A stretch of DNA of 64,000 bases from Drechslerella dactyloides (taxonomy: Eukaryota; Ascomycota; Orbiliomycetes; Orbiliales; Orbiliaceae): contig JAGTWJ010000006.1 in assembly GCA_020064725.1 (NCBI GenBank), positions 1 through 64,000 on the forward strand, read 5' to 3'. Of the stretch, positions 34,283 through 46,590 are shown in pieces. Position 1 is the first letter of the stretch. Each line of letters starts with the position of its first letter. The position numbers and the translations under genes were made by a program. The notes beneath the pieces were generated by a model. That model did no database searches, was not told the origin of the DNA, and saw only the letters and a program-made list of their open reading frames with translations.

Positions 34283-37200
34283 CGCGCGCACCGATTCGTG
34301 GTATGGCTTGAGAAGTGCCGATGAGTGAATTTTGATCATAACGAGTGCTGCGCAGCTTTCGACCTTCCCATGCCTTTGCAGGAGCCGATGACTACTTTGT
34401 ATACTGTATTGCCGACACCTCAGCTTCCGAGTCCTTTATTATGGTAATCATGGACGCACATATCATGTTTTAGCTTGGAAACTAACACTATAACTAGTTG
34501 AGGTCATCAGAAGTCCGTTCACTTTCAGGTCTTAAGCTGCATTTACACTCATTGCCGCGCTTTGCGCTATGTGTATATGAGATAACTGTAACAGCTCATA
34601 TCCTCGAGCTCGAATATCAGGGGTAACAGAGTCACGCAATTGCGGGCATCGCGCAGAATGCCTATGCCTTCCAAAATACCCGAAGTCTAGGTGCACTCCG
34701 ATAAACCAATCGTGAGACATTAAAATCCGCTTATAACACCGCTCCTCCTTAGCAGGGGTTCTCTCACTCGATTGGCATGCCCGGTCCTCTTAAGGCCTAC
34801 CACGAAGGCATGGCGGACCCTCGTCGCATGGTATCGCCATCCTCGCCCACATTGGGTATCTACGATCTCAAGCAAGTCCAGAAGGGTGGCAATAGTCGCC
34901 GTCCTCCACTGTTGGTTCTCCATGACTATGGTATCGTTGCGCACAAGCTGCATTTAATATAGTGCCTGATAGTTAATATGTTTAGGCTTTGGATTCTCGT
35001 AAACGGTGTGCTTGGAATTTCAAAAAACGAAAGTGTGACGACAGTGACCCCTTGGACGTGGTGTCGTAGCGGGCGATCCCTGTTAAGCCGGCCTTGAGCT
35101 TTCTTCGGTATAAGAGGCATTGCGACGGCTGTAGATGGGCAACATCCTATTGGATACAGCTTTGATACTGAGCAGACGATCGGATGTCGCGATTCCCTTC
35201 GCTAAACCTAGACTACAGGGTATAGCAGTGCTCGTGGGGCATACACAGTAACTTGATTGTGGCTCTAGGGATCGTTTCTCGAAGCGAGGTTTGAGCGGGC
35301 TCGGCGAATGCAGTTAGTCGGATTCAGGAGGTGGTCAAAATCAGCTGCAGGATTGTCGCCCTTCGACTACCAGCAGATATATCTTAACAGGCGGTTTTCC
35401 GATAGCCGAAGAGTATGTCATAGTCGGCCAGTCTAATCCAGGGCAAGTTAGGTACAGCTATCCTGCCTAAGATCTATCAAAACAGCTTGCAGGGCTGTCA
35501 CATTTAGATATCTAGTGCTCATAGATAACGTATGAGCGCAGAAACGTCGACAATGAGACTGAGACGAGCTATTTCTTCAACCGCGATGGGTAGAATGGCG
35601 TCTAGGAAACCATAGACTATACTTATATCGCTAGGAATTGAAGAAGTGGTTAGATCTAGGCTCTAGCTATAGCACAATCGATCTATGTTTCTTACTACAA
35701 CCTTGGCAGGCTGACATCGACAATAGCTATAGTTATTAGAGTAGATCTAGTTTGCGCGCTTTGGTATCTCCAATATTATCCTCTGTTCTGACAACAATAT
35801 GAACGTATCTATAATCTTGCTGGCTCTTCCAGTGCTCTAGTGCTGCTTTGTTCCTCTTTCTGATTTAGCTCCTCGCTATATTTCGGCAGACACGGGTCGA
35901 TACGAATGGGCCCTGTAGCCGCTAAAGAGTGCACCCTGTGGTACGTTAGCAGCTAAGGCCTAGAGACGACATTTTGGCACCATTAGGGCATTTGCTACAC
36001 GCTCATCACTCTTGGGGGACTCCAATTGGACCTGGAGAGACAAAATCTCGAAAATGCCAAGCTGGGTAGACGCGGATGTTTTCTGGATATTATCATGAAA
36101 GCCGCAGGTCATTCGATCGTTATTCTAGATGAAAGAAGGGACCGACTCTACAGTGCAAATCATAAATGAGGAGAGTCTTTATACACGGTACATATCCCTA
36201 TTCGGCAACTGGTATGGCCCGCTATGTGCCCAGATAGACGATCCGTCCTACAACCGATACGAGTGCGGCATTCGTGGATGCCTGGTTCAAACTCTAGGAT
36301 CTTCCCGCCATGCCTATCCTTCCGAAATCTTATCCCCCCATGAATAGACTTTAATTGATGAGAACCCCAGTAGCCTGCATGAGAGGCTTTGCAAGTGCGC
36401 ATAGGGCCAAGAGTATAGGATTCTATGAATCTGTCCTGCATGCTGAGGTATGTGTTGGCTGTTGCATTTTATCTAGGAGGTGTTGGGAGAACTCGTTTCT
36501 TTTCTCGACTACCTATAGTAGGTATCTACCTGTTCTGGAGCTCCCCAGTGATACTCTCATCCGGAGAAGCACCGAGGCCGAAGCCGAAGGCCGGTACGCA
36601 TGTGAATCGACGGGAGGACTCCGGCTGGAAATCTGCGGCCGGTTTTGCACCTGCATCTACGCGTACACTCGCTAGAACTGCCTAAATACCGCTGGATGCC
36701 CGTTCCCAACAAGGGTATACACTAATGTTGCATTGCATGCATGAAGTAGATCAATCGTATTGAAAATTATTCGCTCTTCCGAAATAGCCGCGTTTTGGCA
36801 TACGCTGTCGACAATCCGACCGAAAATTTTGATAGCATTGCTACCGATTTACGACTCCTGCACCAACATGCGAGGTCTCAAAACCTCGATAGCCCCCCAT
36901 AGATTTCCCCAGGGGCACGAGCACATGCAGATCGACATACGCAAATAATGGCCTGTCTCCTAGCTGGGAAGGCCTAAAGCTAGTATAGAAATACTTCGAC
37001 ATCGTTCAGAATAGGCATGTGGGGCCGCAAGGTGACCGCTAAGCGCTATGTGCGGGCCGAAAACGGCAGGAGACGCAGGAACGACTGTTCATTTCGTCAT
37101 ATGGGGTTCCCCGCAAATTACTCCGTTGAAACGCTCTCAGAATACCGTCACTAATCTTGTGTATGACGATGCACATCCTGTGTCCCCCGTTTCCGCGCCA

Positions 37201-37593
37201 CGCATTCAGCTATGGCGGGCCTATGGGTTTCTTTCTAATACTGCTACAGTTATTGATACTGACTACACGATGTAGTATAGCTGGGCGACAGGGCAAGTAC
37301 ATACCAGAGTATGCTGCAGTTTGCAGAACGCTGATCAGGAAAGCCCCCACGGTATATTCATCTTCAGAGAGTCCCCCGAAGTAAAAATGAAACTGATCGT
37401 CCCATCATGCCAGAAGGTCTAGGATGGAGGAACGAGCATCCTTGGAATACCTTTGGTCACAGGACCCACTTCCAAGGGTTCAAAACTAAGGACCTTTACC
37501 GTGCATGGCATCGGAAGGCAGCCGACTAGGACAAATTAGTCAACTCTATAGTTTCTGTCACCTTATCACTCGATATGGTTCCTGACATTGATT
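34283..37593. other. Gene-poor region, 3.3 kb
   Basis: The longest stretch here without a recognisable gene. Parts around 35460-35860 are rich in CTATAG/TAGATC-type TpA steps, as in sequence mutated by RIP, and may be an old transposon relic. I cannot identify ends or an enzyme motif. Frames of up to 106 codons have no support. Confidence 0.4.
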
Positions 37594-37608
37594 GTGGAGT
37601 TTCCCCAC
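37594..37608. promoter_or_regulatory. Inverted CreA-type site pair
   Basis: GTGGAG and CCCCAC (inverse of GTGGGG) separated by three bases, both fitting SYGGRG, about 450 bp upstream of the glucoamylase start. Such six-base motifs occur often by chance; the inverted pairing and the target gene raise the odds. Confidence 0.35.
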
Positions 37609-37964
37609 ACGGTCAGAATTTCTATTGCTTGTCGCCTACACCTTTGGGACAATGCCATCCATTCGTATTTCGGTGTCGGAAACAACAGTGACCCTGGTCG
37701 ACCTATCGTGCGCGTAGCGTGCATACGCATGTGCATATGTCTGCGCGCGACTCGCAGACGGCACACGCTTGTCGGCAAAATGTCATTCTCACAATAATAA
37801 TTCGCCGAGCCTTGGTTATACTTTGAACAAGGAAGCTCCACCATGTCACAGCTAGTTGTGTTTTAATTGTATTGTGAACGACAAATACCTGATACCCGCT
37901 GGCGCCCTTTTCGGTTTGAGCTGAATCATCCAGATGCTGATTAGTGCACTGCCAGGTTGTTTTT

Positions 37965-37972
37965 TATATAAA
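37965..37972 (+). promoter_or_regulatory. TATA box of glucoamylase gene
   Basis: TATATAAA 86-93 bp upstream of the ATG at 38058. Confidence 0.6.
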
Positions 37973-38057
37973 CGGCCCGCGACTCTACAATTCTCTAATC
38001 TGGAGACAGCGAGACGTCGCGAACGCCCCATTAGCCAAATCTATAGCGTCGTAGAAG

Positions 38058-40251
38058 ATGTTATCCTCAAGCACTTCTTTCGCTTCCCTTCTTGGGGCTC
38101 TATACACCCTTCTTGCATTCACGACTGCCGCGGCGATTGAGAAACGTGACAACGTTTGGGCGTACAGCTGGCAGTATGATCGCGATCGCGACAACATCCA
38201 GACCCTATGGGGGTTCATTCAGGTTTGTGCCACCTATTCCGCTTTATCGCAAGCATTCTAAACACAAGGGTGTAGTCCCAACGCTTCGGGAGATCAAGAA
38301 CTGTAGATGTCTACACCGCCTCACGAGACACCTGGCACCGGGAATCTATTAGGGCGAGCTGGCACAGCTCGGATAGGAATATCGACAACTGGTATTTTAC
38401 CGGTATGTTTGCAATATACTAGTACGGCTTACATGGGGCGTGCGGAAATCACTAAAGCCATCGATTCTGTTTTATAGGCCGTCCTTTTCAAGCGACCCAA
38501 TTCTGCGTCAGATATACCGTCGACCGCGCCGTGTACACCAATGGTTACTATAAAATCTCCAATGGAAAGGCCAAACTTGTACAGACGTCAAGGGACATCC
38601 AATGTAAGTCTGATGGCTCGCTCACTTTAATTCTGGAGAATAAAGAATACTAAAGTAAGATGTTTGGGACAGGCCCCCCTGGATTAATTCTTGACCCCCC
38701 GGATAGAAAGCTCACCACCAGGTCCACTCTCGATTCATGGACTTCCGAACAATACAATATCGCTGAGGCCGCCTTGAAACGCAACATCGGCTCGAGCGGC
38801 AACCCGCTGATCCCCAAAGGCGTGGTCATAGCCTCACCATCGACATCTGGGCCGAACTACTACTTCCAATGGATTCGCGACGCCTCCTGTGTCGTGGAAC
38901 ACCTCGTCGATAACTATCTCGATGGCGGTAAAGACTTGACATATATAATGGATTGGATCGATGTTCAGAAGGTTGGTCCACATCTTCGACAGAAGCGGAC
39001 ATATGACGACATTGCTCTAATGTCTATATAGAAGTTGCAGCGTGTGGATAATCCCAGCGGCGGATATACCACCGGCGGGCTTGGAGAACCTAAGTTCCAC
39101 GTTGATAATACCGCATATAATGAGCCGTGGGGCCGCCCTCAGCGCGATGGACCTGCCCTCCGGTAAGCAGCTCAGGCGTAGCATATACAACGTTTCAAAC
39201 TGTGCACTTCTAACGCGCGATATATCGATAGTGCAAATACGTTGATGAAGTTCGCCACGCGATACCTAAACACTGACGCTGGGTTTGTCCGCTCGCAACT
39301 ATATGACTCAGCGCCGACGGGGAAGTCCGAGACTGTCATCAAGGCAGACTTGGATTATGTTGTCTCTTCGTGGTCTCAGTCGTCTTTCGATCTCTGGGAA
39401 GAGATCCAGGGCCAGCATTACTACACCATCATTGTCTCATACCGAGCCATGGTGGAAGGTGCGGCGTTCGCGCAAAAGCTTGGCGACTCTGCCGCTGCTG
39501 AAATCTACAAGAAGACTGCGGACAGCATGCTCGATACCATCCGCGGCTTCTGGAGTGCGGAGAAAGGTTACATTGTGGAGACACATGGCGTCCAGGGCCG
39601 CTCTGGTCTGGACTGCGGTGTGCTACTTGGCGTACTGCGGGCTCCTTACGTCTTTACCCCTGGCAGCGAGCAGACTCTTGCTACAACAGAGGCAATGATC
39701 AAGGCATTTGAAGGACTATACCCTATCAATCAACGAAATGGTGGGCCAGGGTTTGGTATTGGTAGATATCCGGAAGACGTAAGTAGCCTCCCGAATAAAA
39801 TATCAGCTCTCTTTGTTTTCCCTCAAAAACGAACTGTGCTGACAATATCGGTTGATAGACCTATGATGGCGTCAGCACTTCCTCTAGGGGCAACCCCTGG
39901 TTTATCTGCACCGCTACTGTTGCGCATACTCTCTTTGCTGCTACATCGGAATTCACCTCCGCTCGCTCCATTTCTGTGACACCAACTTCCCTAGCACTGT
40001 TCAAGCGTGTGTACGGAGGCGCGAAGGAAGGAGTCTATAAGAGTGGCAGCAGTGAATACAATAACATCGTCGCTGGATTCAAGAAGCTCGGTGACGGCTT
40101 CCTAGAAGTTGTGCAACGCCATGCATTCCAGAACGGTAGTCTGGCCGAACAGTTTGATCGCGAGGACGGGTTCAATCGCGGCGCGAGGGATTTGACTTGG
40201 AGTTATGAGGCTGTACTGGGCGCGATTAGGGCACGGCGAGCTGTGAATTAG
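38058..40251 (+). CDS. Glucoamylase GH15 with N-terminal CBM21-like domain
   Basis: Secreted glucan 1,4-alpha-glucosidase releasing glucose from starch chain ends. Model: join(38058..38222, 38276..38402, 38478..38603, 38673..38971, 39032..39162, 39232..39778, 39859..40251), 595 aa, six introns of 53-80 bp. A signal peptide (LLGALYTLLAFTTAAA) leads to an N-terminal region of about 110 residues with VDVYTASRDTW, DNWYFTG and TQFCVRYTVD, resembling a CBM21-type starch-binding fold. The GH15 catalytic domain starts near residue 140: YYFQWIRDAS, GGLGEPKF, general acid Glu339 in FDLWEEIQG, and general base Glu562 in LAEQFDRED, followed by ARDLTWSYEA. There is no C-terminal CBM20. All catalytic residues are present and no break is seen. 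The assignment of the N-terminal domain is less certain than GH15. Confidence 0.9.
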
Positions 40252-41449
40252 TCTTCCTTTTAACAGACCAGCAGACGGTCGCTTGAACACACGTCTTTTT
40301 ATTCGTTGTAGTACATGTACTTAATGAACTGATACCATATATATCCCTTGTTTGGTTGGGCTTTCAGTGCTTTTCATGAATTCATGAAACGACCAGCGGC
40401 CTGCCGAAGTTTTAGGATATCTCGAGTTTGTCTTAATTGCGCGCATTAGGTTATCTTTATGGTGAGATGAGAACAGAATATAATAGTTAGTCGTTGTTTA
40501 TCAGCCGCTGCAGGTTCTTTCGATGATGCTTCTTTCACTGCCATAGTTAACTGTGCGCTAGTTAGCTCCTCGAGGTCTTTCGCCATGGCGATTAGTCGTT
40601 GAAGTTAGCTTTCGTAAGCGCCGATAGAGTATGCTTCCCGTTTGTAGGGCTGTATCTCGATCTTTGATGAGAGCACCGCGAGGCAAGGCTTCCCAAGCCA
40701 CCGATGTGTCCGAGTATGAAAGTGTGATGTCAAGGGGAGGTTCGTTCAACTTTGGCCTACATGCTGCAGGCTTCGTTATATTATACTCGTAGAAGTCCGT
40801 GCGTCAGAATATCCCCTGATGCAAGGTAGCGATACAGTCAGCATGTAACTACTAAATCGATATCATGATAGCTACACAACCGTGTAATCTCGGTGGCGCT
40901 GACGATTCGACCGTTGAAGACTGCCAGGGTGAGCATCCCGCGATAATCTGGACCTGGTGCGATAACCGTAGCCTTATTGTTTTTTTTTTGAAAAGGAGAG
41001 AAGAGCACTCCTTTTGCCGAGCAGACGCGTTTGTGTGGGTCCGTCGCGTGCGGAGCTAGCCTACGTATTGCCTGAGCTTACGGCGCGTCGTATGTGACTT
41101 TCTTCTCTCCCCTGATTTCAGTCCCGCATTGGGAGCCGCATCGAGGCCAGCGATTTCGTGCAGTTCTCTGTACATACATTTGCTGTTGCCGCGCCACCGA
41201 CCTAGCAAAGCGGACTGGAATTCGGGAGACTCAGCCAGCTGCCAGACGCAGTCTCACCCGCGTCGGGAAGCAACACATCCGTCACAAATTGCAACACCGG
41301 CCCTGCACAGCTGGGCCAGCTGGTAACTATCAGTGTCCTGCATTTCAGAAACAGAGTGCACTACAGGGGCACAGCGTTGGGCTAGATAAGGCCAAATTCG
41401 ACGTGAGTCACTGGCTTGGAGGCTGTAACGATACATTTCCACCGTAGCG
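40252..41449. other. Intergenic region, 1.2 kb
   Basis: 3' region of the glucoamylase gene and 5' region of an F-box gene. An 11-T run near 40980. No gene seen. Confidence 0.5.
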
Positions 41450-43319
41450 ATGGAAACTTTTGGACCAGAATCTCGAACGAATGGCGCCGGTTGCCTACTG
41501 CCCATTGAAATACTCCGACTTGTCTTCCAAAGCGTAAGCTGGTCCAGACAGACTGCATGCATGCTGCCGCTCTATAACCGGTTAACCTTACATCGAGACA
41601 TATCGACACGGCTTATCTAATGACTTCTTCACGAGTATATTACAGCTTGACGCCTCTGGTTTTAGAACCTACATCAATAGCTTCCGCCTCGTTTGCAAAC
41701 TCTTCAACGAAATCGCTGTGGAGTACCTCTATCGCGACCTCGTCCTTCCACTCAATTATGACGAGAATACCCCACCCGCTGTGGACAGCCTCTTGAATGA
41801 AAATCATTCTGGGTTCCGGCATGTATCTAGAATCGCCCTTCTTGGGTTTCTCGATAAGCATGAGCGCCGGAAGAAAAGAGTAAATAGGTACAGCCAGCAG
41901 AGCAAGGATATTTCTCGCGTTATGCTGGACCGGCTACTGCAAGCTTTCCAGCCTGGGCAATTGATTTCATTCGTGTAAGTGCCCGTCATTCCCCGAGAGA
42001 ACTCGGTGTATCGATACTTGATAGTTACAATGCAAAAGGGTCGTCTGATTTAAAGGCTAAATCTCGCAGGCTAGCTGGCCGGGACATTCCGGACCGCATC
42101 CAGAAAATTTCCCCGAGGCTATTATTCGACAGGCAACAACACCTACGCCACCTATGCATTCCAATGAGCCTCCTTTTAAAGCCAGGTGACAATGCCTCTG
42201 ACACACTCGGCGTATTACCGCATCTGCGATCTCTCTACTTGACAGATTTTGAGTACATTCGGTCCGTAGGGGATCTGTGGGCTTTAATCGCGGGGTCTGC
42301 ATCATCATTGGTATCTTTGGTTCTCCGTTCTTCTGAAGGTAGTGAACTGGGTGAGTTCCTTACCTGGGACCGAAACATAATCGGCGATAGAATCGGCCTT
42401 CCTCGAACAGAGCTAGCTCTGCCTAGGCTTCAAGATATATACCTCGAGAGGATTCCTAGGGTCGGCAAATTTTTACAAGACTGCGCTCCGCATCTCATAG
42501 ATTTTGCAAGCTTACGCATGCTTCGTATGGAGAAGTGCCCAAAGTCTGACGATCTGCTGCGCGACATTTGTAACGCAACTAGGATGCCCAAGTTGAAATC
42601 GCTGCAGCTGTTTGAGACCTGTACCGCTGAGACCTTTGCCATTATTGTACCCGCATTGGCCCCTCTGGAGACGTTCGCCTTCACGCTCGACTGGCGACAG
42701 CCGGAGATTGACTCTCACCTTATAAAGGACTACCACGCCAAGACCTTGCGCCGACTATGGCTTGATCATAAAAGCGGCAACCATCGCCATCGGGACATGC
42801 TGAACCTTCGACAAAACCCATATTCATGGGACGGCGCATTTTTCCCACTAGGTTGGCCAGCCCTCGAGGAACTTGCAATAAACCCGCCCCCAAGAGGATA
42901 CATGGTACGCTTATCTTCCTATAAATTAGCCTGCATTGATTAATCTAAGCTGCATTCTATTGTAGACGTGCATCCCGGAGAACGTCCGCATCTGCCGCCT
43001 GATCGGCAGCTCTATCCAAGATAAATGCGCCCGTTGGCATCCTTACTCCCCCACTCTCCATAATCTCGCCAGATTCGAGACTGAAAAGCCCGAGAGTAGA
43101 TCAAAGCTTTCGGTGGTTGCTTTGGGTGTCCTCGAAGCATCTGACTGGGCGAGAGCTTCAATGCGGCCCTATGTTTATCTCGTCCGTAGCCCGAAATACG
43201 GCGAGGTTGTATCCCTGGGGGCCGCGGAAACTAGCAATGTCAAAGAAGTCACGCAGCGAATCCCGGGATCCCACATCCTGTGGTATGATCGCATGGATGC
43301 ACCATGGTCAGACAGGTAA
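41450..43319 (+). CDS. F-box protein, 533 aa
   Basis: Predicted SCF adaptor. Model: join(41450..41533, 41646..41974, 42070..42904, 42966..43319), introns of 112, 95 and 61 bp. The F-box is split by the first intron: LLPIEILRLVFQS, then FRTYINSFRLVCKLFNEIAVEYLYRDLVL. A motif FQPGQLISFV follows and recurs as LQPSQLIAFE in the F-box protein at 61408-63357, so the two belong to one subfamily. The middle holds leucine-rich segments (HLRHLCIPMSLL, HLRSLYLTDFEY, SLRMLRMEKC, KLKSLQLFET). The C-terminal exon adds about 118 residues with PYVYLVRSPKYGEVV. Frame intact across all junctions. Confidence 0.82.
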
Positions 43320-43629
43320 ACATCGATCCCTTCTTCGAAATCCAGATCCCTTGAGTCCGCGAAACAGTGCTGACACCTTCATGTTTCGATATCACCAATC
43401 CAGAAACGGTTCACTATGGTTTTGAAAAGTAATCACACTGTATGCATGTTGTAGCATCTCCCAGATATCGCATACGCGTTGATGGTTGTATCTTGAAGGG
43501 TCATATATATGCATATCGTAAACAAATCATACGAGACAGAATTCGAAGAATATACTAGTAATAGCGGTGCCTTTCCTCGAGGAACTAGAGGCGACCGAGG
43601 ACCGCGGGCAACCGGCCGCTAAGATGGTC
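43320..43629. other. Intergenic, convergent 3' ends
   Basis: 310 bp between convergent F-box genes; 3' UTRs only. Confidence 0.55.
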
Positions 43630-45034
43630 TCACAAGCCGGACACCTCCCTCCAGTCACCCAAAGCAGAAAGCCGTAGATATAGTTCCAAGAATTGGCCAG
43701 AGCGTCTGGCCTCCCTGCACCAAATCTTCGTTCGAGTGCCCCGATCGTCAGGCAGATATTCGATCAGCCTCGCCGCACAAATGGGGTTGGATGACAAGTC
43801 TTCGTAAAGGCTTGAGTCCTCAACTCGATCCTGGCATGCCATTAATGGAGGATGGAACTGACAAAGATAATTACCAAGGACCGAGCAGACCCGTGACGTA
43901 TTGACAGCATGAGGTACATTCTCATCAGATGCCCCAGGATGTCACTTCGTCAATTGTTTTGAAAACATTTTGTGAATCGGCCGAAAGATTATTCATTATA
44001 GATGCACTACGACCAAGGAAGTCGAGAACTCGTACGGCGGCCGGGAAAAGGGAACACCGCCCAGTCCCTAAACCAGCGAAGAAAAAAGTTTAGTATAGGT
44101 GTTGAGATCTCATCCAAAGCGATGAGGGGTGATCGCTGAGATAGTAGTAAGGCCTGATTGGCCGTTGAGAATTTATAAACTTACGGTGGAAGCTGCATTG
44201 AACGCTGCTGCACCGACAAAGCGGAGCTGATGTATATTTTGCCCGGCATTTTCCTACCAGATCGCTGATCTTCACGTCAATTTGCCGGAGGACCATTTCG
44301 ATGGTAAATGTGTCCTGGAATTCCCAGCGATCCAACAGCTGGCAAGTTTTTAAGGGAAAACATGCTGTAGATTCCTCAGCGACGTTGACTATCCAAGTCA
44401 CTAGCCAAGCCCTGTAGAGCGCACGTACAAGCTGCCCCCGCTCCAACTCTCCAAGTGAGATTTCCCGAGGCAGCTTGTCAGCCGACCAGAACTCTTGCTG
44501 CAAAGTCGGTAGCGTTGCCTGTAGCACACTTTTCATAAACCAGCGACAATGGGAATATATCGACAGGTGGCCCTTTGTAACTCTAGCTAGCAGCTCGTTA
44601 CCGCCTTTGGCGACATCTTCATAATACTAAGGCTCACATGGTGATTCTTCATAATACCAAGACTCACATGGTGATTTCATCCAGTGAGTATTAGCATAAG
44701 CATTTGCAAGGCAGCTCACTTCTGACTCGGTAATCGGTCTGGCGTCTGTCCGGACTCTATTATCGATATACGCGAGGAGAAAACTCTCAGGTTTGTATTG
44801 GAGAGCATCTCTAAACATAATCTGTGGGAGCAGGAGGCCTCGGGGGGCGCTCCAGACGTTGAAGACCGCACGAGATGCCACAATGAGTGACATGAGGGTC
44901 TGATAATCCGGTATGGCCGAGAGCACGTGGAATATGACATCGTGTGGTAGCTGCTCGATTGTTACCACCCCAGGCAGCGCAAGACCAGGATTTCGATCTG
45001 CTTTGCGCCCCAACGCCGAATTCATGGAGGCCAT
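43630..45034 (-). CDS. F-box-like protein, 358 aa, possible nonsense copy
   Basis: Predicted SCF adaptor. Model: complement(43630..43830, 43875..43944, 44011..44067, 44185..44207, 44258..44616, 44668..45034), introns of 51, 50, 117, 66 and 44 bp. The N-terminal F-box reads IEQLPHDVIFHVLSAIPDYQTLMSLIVASRAVFNVW. The rest is a helical domain (QQEFWSADKLPREISLGELE, WLVTWIVNVAEES, SDILGHLMRMYLML), ending SALGDWREVSGL. The first intron is doubtful: it lies inside a 30-bp tandem duplication. Without splicing, the frame stays open except for a single TAG in the second copy. So this is either a functional gene with a young 51-nt intron, or a pseudogene stopped at about residue 135. The other joins are coherent. 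Confidence 0.65.
44617..44676. repeat. 30-bp tandem duplication inside F-box gene
   Basis: Two adjacent 30-bp copies, 44617-44646 and 44647-44676, differing at two positions. On the coding strand one difference turns TGG (Trp) into TAG (stop) in the downstream copy. Each copy carries a GTGAG donor-like site and an AG. Confidence 0.9.
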
Positions 45035-46590
45035 GGAGTAGCGGTGTTAGGGGCGAAGATCCCACGCCAGGAGTCCGCTGGTCTTGTGTTGGAGAATTTA
45101 GCAATATCCCAACAGCAGTTTGGTTGGGGTGTCTACCGCAAGTTATTCGTATTGTGCCGTAATAGACTAGTGGTGCTTGGTCGATGCAAAAGCCGAAACG
45201 TTCTCGACGGTTGGGTTGGCGATTACGATACAAAATAGCGATGGCCGCTAGCCAAGGCTTACTCGCAACTGTCTCAATTGATGCAATTTGAGTCGTCAAT
45301 AACGCGAAGTTTCGAAACGATAACATGGCGAGCTATTATTATGTTTTAGATTTTCCGCAGTGGAGGCTAAGAGGCCTATACAAGAGCGGTTGACTACTGG
45401 TACGGTGCCCAAAGCAGAGTTAGGAACCAGCGCAATATAATACACTCACATTCACACCCACACCCACTAACCTCAGTAAATGCAAATCGCAAGTTCAGCA
45501 CGCACACACCCCAAGACCATTTTGCAGTTGTCGCTTCCTTAGCCGGGCGTTGGTCTTATATATATGTCGGGCAAAGTCTAGCTTGTGAGATCACAGTATA
45601 CTTTATCTTCAATGGCAACTTCCACGGCCGTTATGTTGCATTGCCAAGATACAAAACTGGCAGCGCCACAGCCCAACTCGACTTGGAATACTAGCGAATG
45701 GTATCTAGTTGCCTGGAGAGGAGTCAGTCATCGTGCGCGTGGCGGAAAGTGTGGTGCATAAAAAGGTGTAATATATTACCGTGTGTGGGGTAACTAAGTG
45801 TTAGGGTTCTAAATCAATTATTCAAGCACTCTAGACGGCAAGTTAGGTGTGACTATCATTGTGGCTTCTGTGGAGATCGGATACCTGCTCTCTGCCTATA
45901 TGCACATAGGGGTATTTTGCTTCTCCTATTTGCGTATCAGTCTAATAACAAGACAGGTGTTGGTTCACACCTGTCTGACTGGCTTCTAGACTAGATATTT
46001 GCGTATGTACTTCGCCGAGACCAGTATATACGGTCATTCGTGATCAATTACGAGTTACGCAAGATGCCAGATAGTACCTCCTTCAGGATACATAGGTAGC
46101 TAGCTAGCTATCCTGTTCTCGTCAACGTCGTCGAGGATTCATTCCGAATATAGCACCGTCTATGCCATCCGTAATGTTCTACTCGTCAGATACCATATCA
46201 TTCTACTTCATGCATACATTGCTCAGTGGGTCAGACATCGAATCCAACTAGCATATCCCTTCGCAGGCCGCACCCTAGCCCAGACGCAACCATATGTACT
46301 AACCGTTGCACTGCTGTGGGTTTAATCGCTTTGAAGATCTGTAACATAATATATGTATCGCTTAGCCATACGTAAATTACTTCGCCAGGACCCAAACGAT
46401 ACTAATAGCCTTTTGGGTGAAATTGTAAGTTTTATGAGCCATCATCCTAGAAAATATACCAACACATTAGCATACTGTGTCATTAAGGTCAGCCCTGATT
46501 CATGCCCATTGATATACATGCATCACGGTATCATCAAGTATAGTCATTCTCTAACCTATCGAAATTAACCTTTGAAACGTATCGTCCGCT
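45035..46590. other. Intergenic region, 1.6 kb
   Basis: Divergent upstream regions of the F-box gene (minus) and the large secreted-repeat protein gene (plus). AT-rich towards the right. A 71-codon frame at 46353-46568 ends shortly before the large gene and could be upstream-ORF-like, without support. Confidence 0.4.
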
